A stretch of 64,000 nt of DNA, from contig NC_062241.1 of NCBI RefSeq assembly GCF_905475465.1, positions 3,968,001 to 4,032,000 on the forward strand, read 5' to 3'. The number at the start of each line of letters is the position of its first letter. The first letter of the stretch is position 1. The translations under genes and the position numbers were made by a program. Positions 12,300 to 24,240 of the stretch are shown here, piece by piece. Origin of the DNA: Pieris napi. Its lineage: Eukaryota; Arthropoda; Insecta; Lepidoptera; Pieridae. Under the pieces are notes generated by a model, which worked only from the letters and a program-made list of their open reading frames with translations, had not been told where the DNA came from and made no database searches.

Positions 12300-13480
12300 A
12301 TACTGTATCTCTAAGCACTTTATTAGTTATAGTTGAGACTTGATGTGTGAATGGTAGTCTGTTTTAGAAGAATGGTGATGTCTATAGAGGCATTGTCAAA
12401 TCAGTTGCTGTCTGAACGCGTAGTTCAAATGATCATAACAGAATGAAAAATCTACTATGCCTTTGGTTACGTGAATTTTTTATTGACGTATTTATCTATC
12501 CCGTTCCAAACTTTGTAAAACTTCAATATATTACTTACCTACTAGTAAACCTAAATATGTTGTTGTAGGTAACGTATCTATATATGTATATTTTAATCAC
12601 ACGCACAATTTAAACCGATATATCACGAAAGCTTTTTATAGGAATGGGGGTAAGATATAAAATATTTTGGTAAAATTTGCTGTTTACGCGTTTAACAATT
12701 GTTTTACAATCTACTTTATGTATGTACCATTAAATGTAGTTTTCTAATAGGAAGGTCTTTGTCTCCGGAATAACTTTCTTTGATGCTTAACTTGCCTATA
12801 GATAATAATAATTTGTATGTTACATTGTATGCGACAGGTTAGTTACTGTATTGATCCATACTTATGGAGTCCTTACTCCGTGGTACATGGTGCATGTTTA
12901 AAACAGTTTTTTGTCTTGGTGTTCCAACTATAAACACAAGTCGTTTAAAACATCAAGTATGCGTGTATGTATGGGTGTGTGTGCGTAGTATTTGAGAGTG
13001 TAGCTGAGAGTTGTTATATGCGTGCGCTGTATCTGTGTTTGGAACTTCAGAGTCATGCCAAAATACGTATTAAGCCTCTGTAGATAGAAATCCAATTCAG
13101 CTAGCATAATTTTTATGCGTTTTGTGAGTTTATATCTGGATAGTTTGACTATCTCAGAATCCATGTAATTGGGAGAGTTTATTATAAAGGAATGGACCCT
13201 AAATGCAAAGAAAGCGTTGGTCAAACACAGTCCTTCGTTTTGGCGTCGGGAATACAAAAACGTTTCTTCATAGATGTGTCCGGATTTGTTAGTAAATGGA
13301 GATTGTGATATCTTTACTAATATAAAACTGTTTATAACAGATTGCTTAACTATCTTAATTTATTACTAATAATATAATTTTGATTCAATTATACTTATAG
13401 CATATACACAATTACCTATTTAAGGACTCATAATAGTAGAAATGAATATAAATATTGAGAAACTACGTAATCAGAAGGAA
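12300..13480. other. 5' flank, no gene seen
   Basis: AT-rich sequence. The minus open frame 12928-13257 lacks a recognisable domain. Confidence 0.5.
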
Positions 13481-13484
13481 AAAT

Positions 13485-13772
13485 CTGTGGCGCTACAACC
13501 TCTTTTAGGTCTTGGCCTAAAATTTCTGAATCTGTTTCATGATTATTTTTAAATCTAATAGGCAAGTAGGTGATCAGCCTCCAGTGCCTGACACACGCCG
13601 TCGACTTTTTGGGTCTAAGACATGTCGGTTTCCTCACGATGTTTTCCTTCACCGTTCGAGCAAATTTTAAATGCGCACATAGAAAGTAAATCCATTGGTG
13701 CACAGCCGAGGATCGAACCTACGACCTCAGGTATGAGAGTCGCACGCTGAAGCCACTAGGCCAACACTGCTC
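13485..13772 (-). repeat. tRNA-derived SINE, near full length
   Basis: Minus orientation, from the GTGGCGCTACAACC tail block to the tRNA-like head (box B GGATCGAACC, box A CCACTAGGCC, terminal CACTGCTC). One of twelve copies in the window and among the best preserved. Confidence 0.8.
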
Positions 13773-13774
13773 CT

Positions 13775-14530
13775 GCCAATCATAAGGCAAAAGCTCCCTA
13801 AATCGCAATTAATAAACTTTTCTCATACAGCACGTCCGCTTGTTATAAGCTTTCAAAGTAGTCTGAAGCCAACAAAAACAATCCAGCCATAAGAGGCGGA
13901 GCTTGCGCACGATAACCGATATAATTAGAATAATATGTTGCCGTCTCTTTCTCTCATCTATATCCATCAACGACACTATCTTCATACATACTAACAAGTT
14001 TGTGATTTTTATTGTCAAGTGATTGCGAAGTTTAGAACACTTACGAGATTTTATGTATATTCCAGAGGTCCTCGATTCCCAATGAAATATTTTGGAAGTA
14101 AAGGCATTCAAAAATTGGATTGGAACATGATACAGAAACCTCGTGCCCTGTTGGTAGGTTATAGAAAAAAAGAAAAGAAAAAACTAAATTATACACAATA
14201 AACAGGATATTTAGATTATGTAAAGAGCACTGGCCCCCACACAGATTCCACAGAGATTCCCTGTGTTGTGGGCAGCCAGTCTCTTCCTTTTGACACGTAA
14301 ACAGTATTTTATAAATTATATTAATGATTTCTACACGTTTATATTTAAACTATTTCTGCACAATCAGAATATTTTCAGTATCAGCATATGACAGGTTTAC
14401 ATGATATTGTTTGAGTTGTTTAATATGTAAAGTGATTTTTGAAATGTTAGTGATAATTTTGTTTTTAAGTTGCAGCTCACATAAAATTACTTTGATTGTG
14501 CAAGACATAAAGGTTTTTTTATTTTTCATT
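13775..14530. other. 5' flank, no gene seen
   Basis: AT-rich sequence with overlapping short open frames on both strands and no recognisable domain. Confidence 0.5.
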
Positions 14531-14534
14531 ATTA

Positions 14535-15005
14535 TACAACACGGGGCAAATGGGCAGGAGGCTCATCTATTCTTAAGCGAAACCATGGACCATTGCCAAA
14601 AGCCTCCCGATTGCGTCTAAGGATTCGTTGTCTGAGGATTCTAAGTCAAATCGGTTCGGAAATACTTCAGTGGGCAGATGGTTCTACATAGTGATAACAA
14701 TCACTAAACAAAATATTGTAAACCTATTTTAAAAGAGTAAGTGTGCAGTTTCTTGCCCATTCTTCTCCACACGAAACTACCTTTTGGAAGGGGCAACTAG
14801 AATCTTTTTTGTATTTTGTTTGACGTTCAAAAGTGCCATTTTAGGTGGTCGTATTATAAAAGATTTGACTTTGACTTTGACTGCCTTCAAAACGCTCAGT
14901 TGTGGAATGACGGACGTCGAGGTAATACGGATGGTATTTTGTATTTTGCCTCGACGTCCGATGATGAAACTCATCTGCAGGTGTATAAGTTCGGAAGTCA
15001 TAAAA
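14535..15005 (-). mobile_element. LINE ORF2 C-terminal fragment, interrupted
   Basis: Minus-sense copy of the same non-LTR family as 53945-54235: GGTTCGGAAATACTTCAGTG near 14655 and TTGTGGAATGACGGACGTCG near 14900. A second LINE tail (14735-14883) interrupts it. Confidence 0.6.
14735..14883 (+). mobile_element. LINE 3' end with (TTTGAC)n tail, nested
   Basis: Segment with CTTGCCCATTCTTCTCC and GGAAGGGGCAAC ending in TTTGACTTTGACTTTGAC, a typical lepidopteran non-LTR 3' tail, inserted within an older LINE copy. Confidence 0.55.
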
Positions 15006-15129
15006 GACTACTCCTGCTAAAGTCCGTTCGTAAATCTGTTCATCATCTGTTCATCATCATTTCACTAAATGATCTAGATAGTTCGTCTCGGATTGGGCAT
15101 CCGAAGTTTTGGAGTATGAGATGATACGG

Positions 15130-16680
15130 GTACAAATTAATAAATTATTTGATTAATATTTTATAAATTTAATTAAATTCCAGTCTTTAAAACATCATAA
15201 AACAGTTTGGGCATTTCTTTTAATTATTTGAATGAAAAAATCTATAATTTACCTTTGTGTATCAACATTTGAATAAACGGTTTAGGTTTTATCGAAGGGA
15301 TGGAGTACAAAAGTGTCGTACTAATTGATTGTAATAAATAGCCGACCCCTGTTGAGATTGGGTTTGGTGTCACTTGTGGCGGGCTAAAACTTCTTGACAG
15401 CACAGAAAGAGACAGAATATTGAAAACGACAAAAGCTTTCGAATTCTGTGATGCACTCACACTAATTTAGTTAAGTTACCTTAGCCTTAAGTGTGAAAAG
15501 TTAACAGTAAAATGTGTTAAGTGAAAAAAATTGTATACAAGAACAGAGTGACTTCCCCTTACTAGAGACTGTAAGTAGTATTGGATATTTTCTTATGTTA
15601 AGTATCCTGTTTAGTAAAATAGGTTCTAAAAATAAAAAAAATCTTCGCGTATTTATAAATATGCGAAATGGTTTGCAGTATATTTTGCTAATCATTTAAT
15701 ATTTAATAAATTAATGTCAATTTATTTTACAGTCCTAAAAACCGCAACAATGTACGCAACATCAAATATCGTACAATTAGTATCAACTTTAACTTCTAAG
15801 TTTCCAAGCTAGAAACTTAGGAGGTAGCTGGCGTGGCGCTCTTGTGATACATATATGTAAATAATAAGATTTCTATGAAGGCCTATTGTTTGGCTGAGTT
15901 CACAATAGTTGTTTTTTATTGTTGTATATGATGTTTTTATTATTTGTATTTTTAATTGTTTAATTATCCAGTTGTAGCCTTTATTGTATTGTTCTATCAT
16001 ATTAGTGATAACTGTAGAGATAAAATAATTAAGTTCTTTCCTTTATAACTAAGAAAGCAAATTTTTTTAATTTTATTGTACGCATCAATGTACGCCCTCG
16101 CAATATTGTTTAATTACACAGTAAGTATAAATGTTGAACTGTTTTTTGTAATGTGTTTATGCAAATCAATCAATACTTCATTTGAATTAAGTATTTTACT
16201 ACCAGCCGTAAAATGCTTTACAGCAAACATAATTATTAAATTGTGGTTATAGAACGCTCATAGTACTACTTTATATAAATTCCCGCTATCACTCGCAACA
16301 CATACCGTCGAGTTTCCCGTTCGCCGCCCGCTAACAATAAAACCAAACCTTTGTTGTTTCACTCAATACCGACCTTATAATCGGCGTTTGGCTTTGTGTC
16401 CTCAAACTGGCCCTTACCGGTCACTTCCTGCTAGTCTTTGTGATATAAAGAGAAACTACAAACAGGAATTCCGTACTCAACATATACTATTAGACTACGG
16501 GCGGCCCAAGAAACAAGCGATGTTTTTGTATTTATCCTTGCATACATTTATTACATTTTAAATAAACCTTGGTGCCTGAAGGGCATCACCACAGAACAAA
16601 TGTAGTTACAAACTAAAGAAAATCAAAAAATACAAGCAATACAAAAACTAACTATATACATATATAAAGATATTTTTTTT
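15130..16680. other. 5' flank, no gene seen
   Basis: AT-rich. Short overlapping frames around 15240-15700 and 15809-16000 are low complexity. No repeat that I recognise. Confidence 0.5.
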
Positions 16681-16682
16681 TA

Positions 16683-17010
16683 TATAACGGACTGGAGGCT
16701 CACCTGATGTTAAGTGACGCTGTCGCCTGGACACTTTTCATGCCAGAGGGCTCACCTTTGCCGGCCTTTGAATTGGTATGCTCTTTTCTTGACTCTAAGT
16801 CTAATTGGTTCGGAAACACTTCAGTGGGCAGCTGGTTCCACATAGTGGTGCAGTGCAAATCTGTCTTACAAAATTCTCAGTTGTGGAACGACGGACGTCG
16901 AGATGATACGGATGGAATTTGGTATTCTGCCCAACGTTTGATGATGATTCACATGTAGGTATTAAATCGGGTGTATAAGCTCGTATCAGGATATATAAGT
17001 TCGGAAGTTG
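16683..17010 (-). mobile_element. LINE ORF2 C-terminal and 3'UTR fragment
   Basis: Minus-sense. The plus strand shows GGAGGCTCACCTGATGTTAA (the element's 3'UTR), then complements of the FKKRA and WNQLP codons, and TTGTGGAACGACGGACGTCG. Less degraded than most copies. Confidence 0.65.
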
Positions 17011-17014
17011 TCAT

Positions 17015-17764
17015 AAAAGTCAATCACCTGCCATACGTACATCTTTTCTATTGGAGGGAAAGAATAATTGAAGACTGTTCGGTCTCAACGTAAATAGATC
17101 AGTGCTTCCCAACGTGGTACAGGCGGGCAATTTGATTCTTAAGGGGGGATTTCCGTTTTTTTTTAAATCATTATTTGTAATTTCAGTTTTTCATTGTTTT
17201 AAAATCTACTTACTCTGTTTAATTCCTATCAATTTTCATAAACTAATTTCTAAATTTAATTTCTTAGCAATTCAATTTTAGATATTAAATGTATGTTCCA
17301 TGGGGAAGTATTTGATATTGTTACATGGTCATAAGAATTTTAGTAAGGCTAAGGTGCGGCATGGGCAAATAGTTCGTGTCAGTCGTCCGTTTTGGAGTAG
17401 GTATGAGAATTGAACAGAGACTGAACTGCGATCGTACTATGTAACTTCCAATAGCTAGAGCGATACCAATCCGTTCACCTAATACCCGTAGCAAACCTTG
17501 GAATCGCGGTACGAACACATATCATTGTGATGGGAACCGCTGTCGGTGTTACATATAGTCCTATGCAATTGAGATTACGCTAAATTGGCCCGGAGAACAT
17601 GTCCGGAGACATCATGAAGTGATAATAAATTCTTAGATCGAACCACGATGCAATTTAAAATTTGAGTTCCCTTTTAAGTTATGAGTTATTGAAGAAAATT
17701 GAAACGATTTGTATAAGATACCTCGGAGCTTAATAGTACCGAATGATTTAATGTAAAAAATGTA
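17015..17764. other. 5' flank, no gene seen
   Basis: No recognisable gene or repeat. Confidence 0.5.
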
Positions 17765-18013
17765 ATGTAATGTCTAGTGGCTCCAACGACTCTTTTCCGT
17801 GAGGTCGTAGGTTCAATCCCCGGCTGTGCTCCAATGGAGTTTCTTTCGATGTACGCATTTAACATTCGCTCGAACGGTGAAGGAAAACATCGTGAGGAAA
17901 CCGGCTTGCCTAGACCCAAAAAGTTTGCAGCGTGTCTCAGGCACAGGAGGCTGATCACCTACTTGCCTATTAGATTCTGAGGCCCAGACCTAAAAAGGTT
18001 GTAGCGCCACAGA
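17765..18013 (+). repeat. tRNA-derived SINE, 5' diverged
   Basis: Plus orientation. Box B is intact (GGTTCAATCC), the body block GCTCGAACGGTGAAGGAAAA is present, and the tail TTGTAGCGCCAC is intact. Confidence 0.75.
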
Positions 18014-18019
18014 TTCTAT

Positions 18020-18830
18020 ATATATTAAATTTGTTTTCCGTATTTCAAAATATGTTCCAATCTTACATTATCCTTGGCAATATTTAAATTCTAAGAAAGT
18101 TCTATATATTACATGTTATTTAATAGGGTAGCTCTATAGGTATATAAATCCATCGAGCTTTCAATTAAAAGTTATGACCACATCCGGCTCACAAAGCTCG
18201 CCCAATTCAATAGACAAAATACGCCACAAAGTATTTTTTACCCTTTTATAATCCGCCATGGCGGCATTAACTCACATTAAAAAGCTCTTCCCCTCATGAT
18301 CCGTGAATAAATATAATAAGCTTAGTATAATAACCAATTTATTAATTTATTTTAATATCATGTTCGTCCTGTATTGTTATTTTGTGAATAGAATTAACAG
18401 AAACAAAAATATATAAGTACGATTTCGGAAAAGTGTTTTAATAATGCTTCGTACAAAAATTGATTTAAAACAAAAGCTCAAACTAAATAAGGTAATATAA
18501 GGATGTATGGAGCTTTTATTATTATACGAAATTAAACATTTTCATTTAATCATCATTTACAAAGTAGCAAAGTAATTTTCTGATATTAGTCTCCTTAATG
18601 ATGTGTTGAGTATCAATGGATATCCAAACCTTTAAATTCCTCTGAATAAAGCTGGGCTTTGACAAAACGAGCAGATGCGAAGTTAATATCTTGGGTGTTT
18701 TATTTCCGCGCATGAAGTGGCTGTCAATTAATAAAATATTTGTCACATAAATTATCCGGGACATATATCCTTCCGGTGTTTAGAAGGCATCATAAAACTA
18801 TTCAGTCGCCCTTATTATTCGCTACAATAG
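18020..18830. other. Proximal 5' flank of Nkx6
   Basis: AT-rich; no gene. A CCGCCATGGCGGCATTAA sequence near 18252 contains paired GCCAT cores like those bound by Pho/YY1. Confidence 0.4.
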
Positions 18831-18847
18831 TGGAGACGGGCTGGCAA

Positions 18848-18869
18848 GGGAGGGGCGCGGGGCGAGGGG
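18848..18869 (+). promoter_or_regulatory. G-quadruplex-prone tract upstream of Nkx6
   Basis: Four G-runs (GGG, GGGG, GGGG, GGGG) separated by 1, 3 and 3 bases fit the canonical quadruplex pattern. The tract sits about 475 bp before the start codon at the 5' edge of the GC-richer promoter zone. The motif is seen directly; any effect on transcription is inference. Confidence 0.5.
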
Positions 18870-19015
18870 CGCAGGCACCGCAAAAACTGCACCCGACTTA
18901 ATTATAAAGAGACAAGAAGCGCCATTAAATACCGATTCGTTAAATCTACGCTCTCGTGTTAACACCGCGGTCCTCTGTCCTTGTCGTTTGCAAAGGGAAG
19001 TGAGCGAGACGGCGA

Positions 19016-19021
19016 TATATA
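19016..19021 (+). promoter_or_regulatory. HGTX (Nkx6): Candidate TATA box for Nkx6
   Basis: TATATA in a GC-richer context about 305 bp upstream of the start codon; transcription would begin near 19045-19050. No clear initiator is visible. If the site is used, the 5'UTR would carry several short upstream ATGs (for example near 19172, 19203, 19229 and 19274). Weak evidence; the real start could lie elsewhere, including in an upstream noncoding exon. Confidence 0.2.
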
Positions 19022-19323
19022 GCACACGTTCTACTCGAATGGGCGGTGACTCGGATATAAGGTTTAGATTGACTGGGCGTTCTCTATTCACCTTTTTTTG
19101 TTTGCTCCGGTCCACGGTGAGCTTTTCATTTGGTGTCGGACTTCGCGCGGTAGCGTTGTGTACGGTTTTCGAATGGACACCGAATAATTCGAATTTGGAA
19201 TCAATGGACTTTCTCATTTGAATTTCGAATGTGAACTTTACCTCTCGTTACTTCCGGTAGTCGTATTATCGCAATGTGTTGACGTTTGAACTTGTTTTAA
19301 AATAGTGTTAGTGAACTGTCAAA

Positions 19324-19633
19324 ATGTCCGAGTTGCGTGGTTCTCCGCAACTATCTAGGGCTGCGTTGGAGAATGGTTTTGGGGCTCCTCTGGCTGCTCT
19401 GAGCTCTCTGGCTGAAGCACCTCCTCCAGCACCAAACCCGCATGGGATAGACCATATATTATCAAGGCCAGCTGTGGGTTCAAACGTTGGTGCCGGTTTA
19501 CTGACTCCAAGATTATCTTTAGCGGCGGCCGCGGCGGGAATGGCACACTACCTCCAGCACAAACCGTTATACTGGCCAGGCTTTCAAGGACTTGTTTCTA
19601 ATCCTATGGCGTGGAGAGAGAGGCTACAAACAA
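19324..19633 (+). CDS. HGTX (Nkx6): Nkx6-class homeobox transcription factor, coding exon 1
   Basis: First coding exon (residues 1-103 plus the first base of codon 104). The family comprises nuclear homeodomain repressors that, in flies and vertebrates, pattern ventral neurons and motor-neuron identity. Seen here: GIDHILSRP at residues 41-49, matching the eh1/TN-type Groucho-binding motif of Nkx6 (vertebrate form GINDILSRP); an alanine run near 67-71; PLYWPGFQ at 81-88 and NPMAWRERL at 93-101, matching the conserved pre-homeodomain FWPG...WR region of Nkx6. The ATG has a good insect context (CAAAATG), and an in-frame TGA lies just upstream at 19312-19314. The donor after CAA is GTAAGTA, a strong consensus, leaving phase 1. 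Joined to 31881-32077 and 63046-63243 the frame is continuous for 234 residues. The region before the homeodomain is much shorter than in vertebrate Nkx6.1, which has long Ser/Ala/Pro tracts. No further coding exon is needed, but an unseen microexon cannot be excluded. Confidence 0.9.
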
Positions 19634-20689
19634 GTAAGTACTTAGAGTTAATAGACGTTCTTACGTCTTACGCAGAGTGTAAGTAAAAAAGAGTTCAACG
19701 TAAGTGCGGTAACAAGATTCGTTTTAAAACCAAATTACTTACTTGATCAACTTTATTGGGTTATAAATATAGCGCATTATTAAATGACGAATTCAAAAAT
19801 ATATTTGCGTTAATATTATATAAGGTTGGAAATACATTTTATTTTATTACTTATTGGTGTATTTATTTTTATGAAGTACCTTTCTAATGTTGTATTAATG
19901 ATAATGTATTTCTTTCTTATTTTGTAATTAAATTCATAAATGTTATTACATATTCATCTTACACATATCATTTAATATTTCTTATAGAATTTTTTATTAA
20001 AATGTATTTAAATTGTGATAATAGATTCATTATTGTAAATATATATTCATAATCTTTTGTCATTAAAAACTTGATTTGTTTTTTTATTAGGTACCTATAT
20101 GATTTAAAAAAGTTATGTAATATATTTACCTTACGTCAATTAAGAGTGCATCTTCTACATTTTCACTACTTTATTGTTTAAAAGTTTGATTTTAAAGATA
20201 TTATTACACCTAGTTGAAACTAAAACAGCACAAATTCATAAAAATTTATCTCATTTTTCCAAGGGACAACAGTTTTCGCTGGTCTTTTCGAGTAGGTAAC
20301 ATATTCTAACTTAAATATTTTATTTTCCTAGTACTTTTTTGGTGGCTAAGCATTCCGATTCACAACATCACATTACGGATACGGGATAGCTATTACGCGT
20401 TGCCGCCGTCGGCAGTAAAACTACCGTAGACAAAATTTTGAATTTAGATATCTCGCGCGGAGACTATTATGTCTGCTGCTATTTTATAGCGTAGGCTAAA
20501 TATTGTAACATCTTATTTGGTTTAAAATCTTAAGTTTTATTCGAACCGTAAAACAATTAAATACTATATATAATATATATTGATATTGCCTGTTCACATA
20601 CTATTAAATAGTTACTCCTCTTATAGGTTACCTTTAATCTACTAAATCTTTATATATATATATATTTCTTATGTGTGTGTGTTTGCGGT

Positions 20690-20825
20690 CTTCTCTACCG
20701 TTCTACGCCCTTGATTTGAGAACTGGCACTAAATTTAAAGTTAGAAGCATTTCATACACATTGCTTTTTTTTGACGATCATAAGTACAATGTGTTACCTA
20801 TGATTAAATGATTTTTAAATTTTGC
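20690..20825 (+). mobile_element. LINE 3'-end fragment
   Basis: Contains TTGATTTGAGAACTGGCAC and the TGTGTTACCTA...TAAATGATTTTTAAATTT ending, matching 2424-2686 without its long repeat tail. Confidence 0.6.
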
Positions 20826-21295
20826 AATTAAATTCCTATTTTGATGACATTTATTTAAGTTCAGATATGCAATCAGAAGTTTTTTGATATATATTTAAGA
20901 CGGGTGTACAGAACAAGGTCTGTCGGGTGCGCTAGACTATATATAAACATAACTATACAAAATATTATTGGTATGACTATAGTTTAAAATTACTTTTGAA
21001 TGTTTTGTCCTTAACACTCTCATGTTACTTTAAAAGGAAAAAGATGATATTTAAGATTTATAGTTTATACCTATAAGTAACACTAATTTAAAGCAGTTAA
21101 AACGTCGAGTAATTTCACCAATGTAATTAGTTTATTTAAAGAAAGTTTAATTACTTTTGCGTCATAACCCCAAGGCACCTGGAATGTTTCTATGTCAGTT
21201 TCACTAATAAAGGCAATGACATAATAACCCTCTGTGCCCAACCTGGAGCGATTATTTCCTTTGTGCCCCGGAAGTTTTTGGAAACAGAATAACCT

Positions 21296-21395
21296 GCTGT
21301 GTCGCCGCCTTTTCAAGAAACAGTACGCTCTTTTCTTATAAGACCCTAAGTCAATTTGGTAGCGAAATACCTCAACAAACTGGTTCCTTATTTGC
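21296..21395 (-). mobile_element. Short LINE ORF2 C-terminal fragment
   Basis: About 100 bp, minus-sense, with AGTACGCTCTTTTCTTATAAG and AACTGGTTCC, matching the FKKRAY...WNQLP segment of the family at 53945. Confidence 0.45.
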
Positions 21396-22193
21396 CCCAG
21401 AAAACGTGCCTCAATCTATAAAACGGGTAAAGCGCATTAATTACTGACGTAAAATATTAATAGACCTACATCGACCTTTTGTTTTTAGACCAACATAAAG
21501 AATGAATATGTTTGATGATTTCAATAATCGATTAAAAATAAAATCACCATTATTATATATTTAAAATATTTATTTTAAATAGGGTTTTAAAATAAATATT
21601 TTAAATATCCACTCGTGTGCAGCTGGTACAGGTCACTAGTTAAATTATTTAATGATGTCAAAATATTCTAAACGATGTCGTCGTAAACGGTTTTGACTAC
21701 TAATATCTGAGTTAGAGATTTGGTCTGAAGTTAGCAGTAAATAAAGGGGAATTAATATAAATTTCTAGGCGCAGTAATTAGGATGTTATCAGCCAGTCAA
21801 GTGCATAGATTAGCAGCTTACACGTATTATACGCTGTAATATAGGCGATAAGAATTATAGATTAAATTATATCGTCACTCATATTGATATGGTTTAATTA
21901 AAAATATAATTAGATTAATACAATTCAATTATGCTTGAGAAGCTTCTATACGTAAATGCCTTATTGACATAGGTTTAAGGGGCACCTACTTACTTCTAAA
22001 TAAATTACCTAATTAATTATTACTTAAAAATTTAGTTGTTATATAAAAATACCTAGCAATCGAACAGTCAGAAATATGTTACAATTCAATTCAACGTTCG
22101 CAGTCAGTTAAACTTTTTTATTACAACTTTGAAAACTTGATAAAATACCGGAAATACACCTCAAATAAAATAAATCAGTGATGCTAAAACCTT

Positions 22194-22411
22194 GATCATT
22201 TGTCAATCTAATAGCCAAGGAGGTGATCAGCCTCCTGTGCCTTACACACGCCGTCAACTTTTTAGGTCAAAAGCACGCCGGTTTCTTCAAGATGTTTTCC
22301 TTCACCGTTCCAGCGAATGTTAAATGCGCACATAGAAAGAAAGTCCATGTGCACAGCCGGGGCCTACGACCAAACCTACGACCTCAGGGATGAGTCACAA
22401 CACTGCTCTGA
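22194..22411 (-). repeat. tRNA-derived SINE, damaged
   Basis: Minus orientation. Body blocks are intact; the box B region is rearranged (GGGGCCTACGACCAAACC) and the head shortened. Confidence 0.7.
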
Positions 22412-22506
22412 AAATATACCTAATACACATTTAATATGAAGGTTTAACTATTTGTAAACACTACAACATGTTAGGAGATAACCATAACACAATGTATGTT
22501 TGACAA

Positions 22507-22562
22507 AAAAAACAATTTTGTATTCTTCGACAAAGATGTCGAAGAATACAAAATTGTTTTTT
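22507..22562. repeat. 26-bp perfect hairpin
   Basis: Arms 22507-22532 and 22537-22562 are exact reverse complements around a 4-nt loop (AAGA). Not part of any repeat family I recognise. Confidence 0.85.
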
Positions 22563-22868
22563 AGAGAAAGATCTCTACCCACTATTATTATCGCCCAGTC
22601 ACTTTTAATCAAATTTATTAAACTTATAGACAATTTTAACTTATCAAATATTTGCATACATAATATATAGATAGTAATATGTCCTAATTGGATTTATCAA
22701 GTAATATCACATCGAGGTAATCCTCTCTAATGCGATATTATTACTTGATCGGGACTTGCTGATAACTGATTATATGCAGATAATCCATTATTACATTTAT
22801 GACCTGGTTAACCATGCGCAATGTTAATTAGAATAGTTATCTAGAAATAAAAATTTAAAAGGATTCTG

Positions 22869-23272
22869 TAAATTATAAGTAATATTTCCATAATTTATTA
22901 TGACAATATTGTGTAAGAAACCGTGGTTACGAAATTATAAACAAGATATGGTTTAAGAAACTTACAAGAAACATAATAAGTGAAAAAAATTGATCAAAGC
23001 ACAAGTAAAACAAATTACGAGCGTTGGTTAACACACACATATGTACCTAATGGTTAATATAATAATTATTATCATTTATATTTTTAAAACATAAGGCGGA
23101 AAATTATAGGTAATATATCCTTTATATTTATTTTATTATGACAAAAGATTGTGTAATCATTGGTTACGAAGTGTAATAAACAAGCATAATGTGACTATAG
23201 TTTCAAAAACATCCATGAAATATTAATATATTAATAATGAAAAGAATAGATCAAAAAAACAAGTAAAAGCTC
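22869..23272. repeat. Diverged tandem duplication
   Basis: Segments 22869-23025 and 23098-23272 share ordered blocks: ATTATA(A/G)GTAATAT, TTATTATGACA, TTGTGTAA, GGTTACGAA, AAACAAG and GATCAAA...CAAGTAAAA. The spacer is about 70 bp. Confidence 0.55.
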
Positions 23273-23743
23273 TAAGTGACTACAGTCTTGGACAATCTTT
23301 TTTAGAACCTTACGCTTATTAGTTAAAACTTCAGGTTTACAGAATGTGATTATAAACGCCTAAGAACCTGAGACTACTGCACAAACGTAGAACAACAAAG
23401 TAAAGCCGTAATTTAACACAGCTTTAAATTTTATACAAATTGTATAAAGCTCTATAAAATACCTTTCGTATTTACACTACACTATTATTTTACCTACACA
23501 TGTTACGAAGTCAGCTGGTAATGAAATAATTGTAATGAATAAAATGCGATATCCGCAATGAACCGGCTGTGATGGCGGGATTCAAACACTTGATGTTTAT
23601 TAAAATCGCAATACCTTTGTTGACCGCGTTGATAAGGCCAGATGTATACAGTTAGCTATGCTAGTTAAAGCGATAGGTAAAGGACTAACAGTCTCCATAT
23701 GTATATTATAATGTGATAATTATGTTTGTTAAAAGCAAAACAG

Positions 23744-23984
23744 CCCTGCGATTCTGTAACTCACTTTTCGTACTCGCACAGCGGTTTTCGCATCGGCGGT
23801 CGCTCTCAAATCAGTCGTGAAGCAGTCATTTTATGATTTGGCATTCTGAAAAGGTGGGAGCTTATAGTTTATTGTTTATTAGAATGTCAAATCATAAAAT
23901 GACTGCTTCACGACTGATTTTAGAGCGACCGCCGATGCGAAAACCGCTGTGCGAGTTCGAAAAGTGAGTTACAGAATCGCAGGG
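23744..23984. mobile_element. Foldback MITE, copy 2 (full ~104-bp arms)
   Basis: Ends CCCTGCGATTCTGTAACTCA and its complement. Arms 23744-23848 and 23881-23984 are almost perfect inverted repeats joined by a 32-bp AT-rich centre. Non-autonomous, superfamily not clear; the related copy at 11808 has lost most of its right arm. Confidence 0.75.
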
Positions 23985-24044
23985 CTGCTAGCAATGTTTC
24001 AAATAGAATTGAAAATTTTGTATGTAACCAGTTATCATATTTTC

Positions 24045-24240
24045 TTAAAATGAAGTGCGTGTGTTGCGTTGCAGCTTGTTGACATAGGTCTCTCTCTCTT
24101 CCACTTGCATCCATTGCCTTTCAGCATCTCATCTATCCACCTAACCGTCTTACGCTTCGCCGACTAATCCTCGGCCTCCATTCCAGGACTTTTTTGCCCC
24201 ATCTGCCATGCGTTCTTCAGGCAAGGTGCCATTACCATTT
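24045..24240 (-). mobile_element. RTE-type LINE C-terminal fragment
   Basis: The minus strand reads KVLEWRPRISRRSVRR and then, with a frame change, a WMDASGRERDLCQQA-like stretch. This resembles the C-terminal EWRPR..RRSVGRP...W region of lepidopteran RTE elements. Frameshifted and 5' truncated. Confidence 0.55.

Noticed and set aside
17777..17980. 67-codon plus frame
   Set aside because: Lies wholly within a SINE.
18822..19217. 131-codon minus-strand frame in the promoter region
   Set aside because: GC-rich region, no recognisable domain, and antisense to the likely 5'UTR.
22695..22757. Possible pre-miRNA hairpin (ATCAAGTAAT...ATTACTTGAT)
   Set aside because: The stem has a 3-nt bulge and a large asymmetric internal region, and matches no miRNA I know. 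Kept only as an inverted repeat of uncertain meaning.
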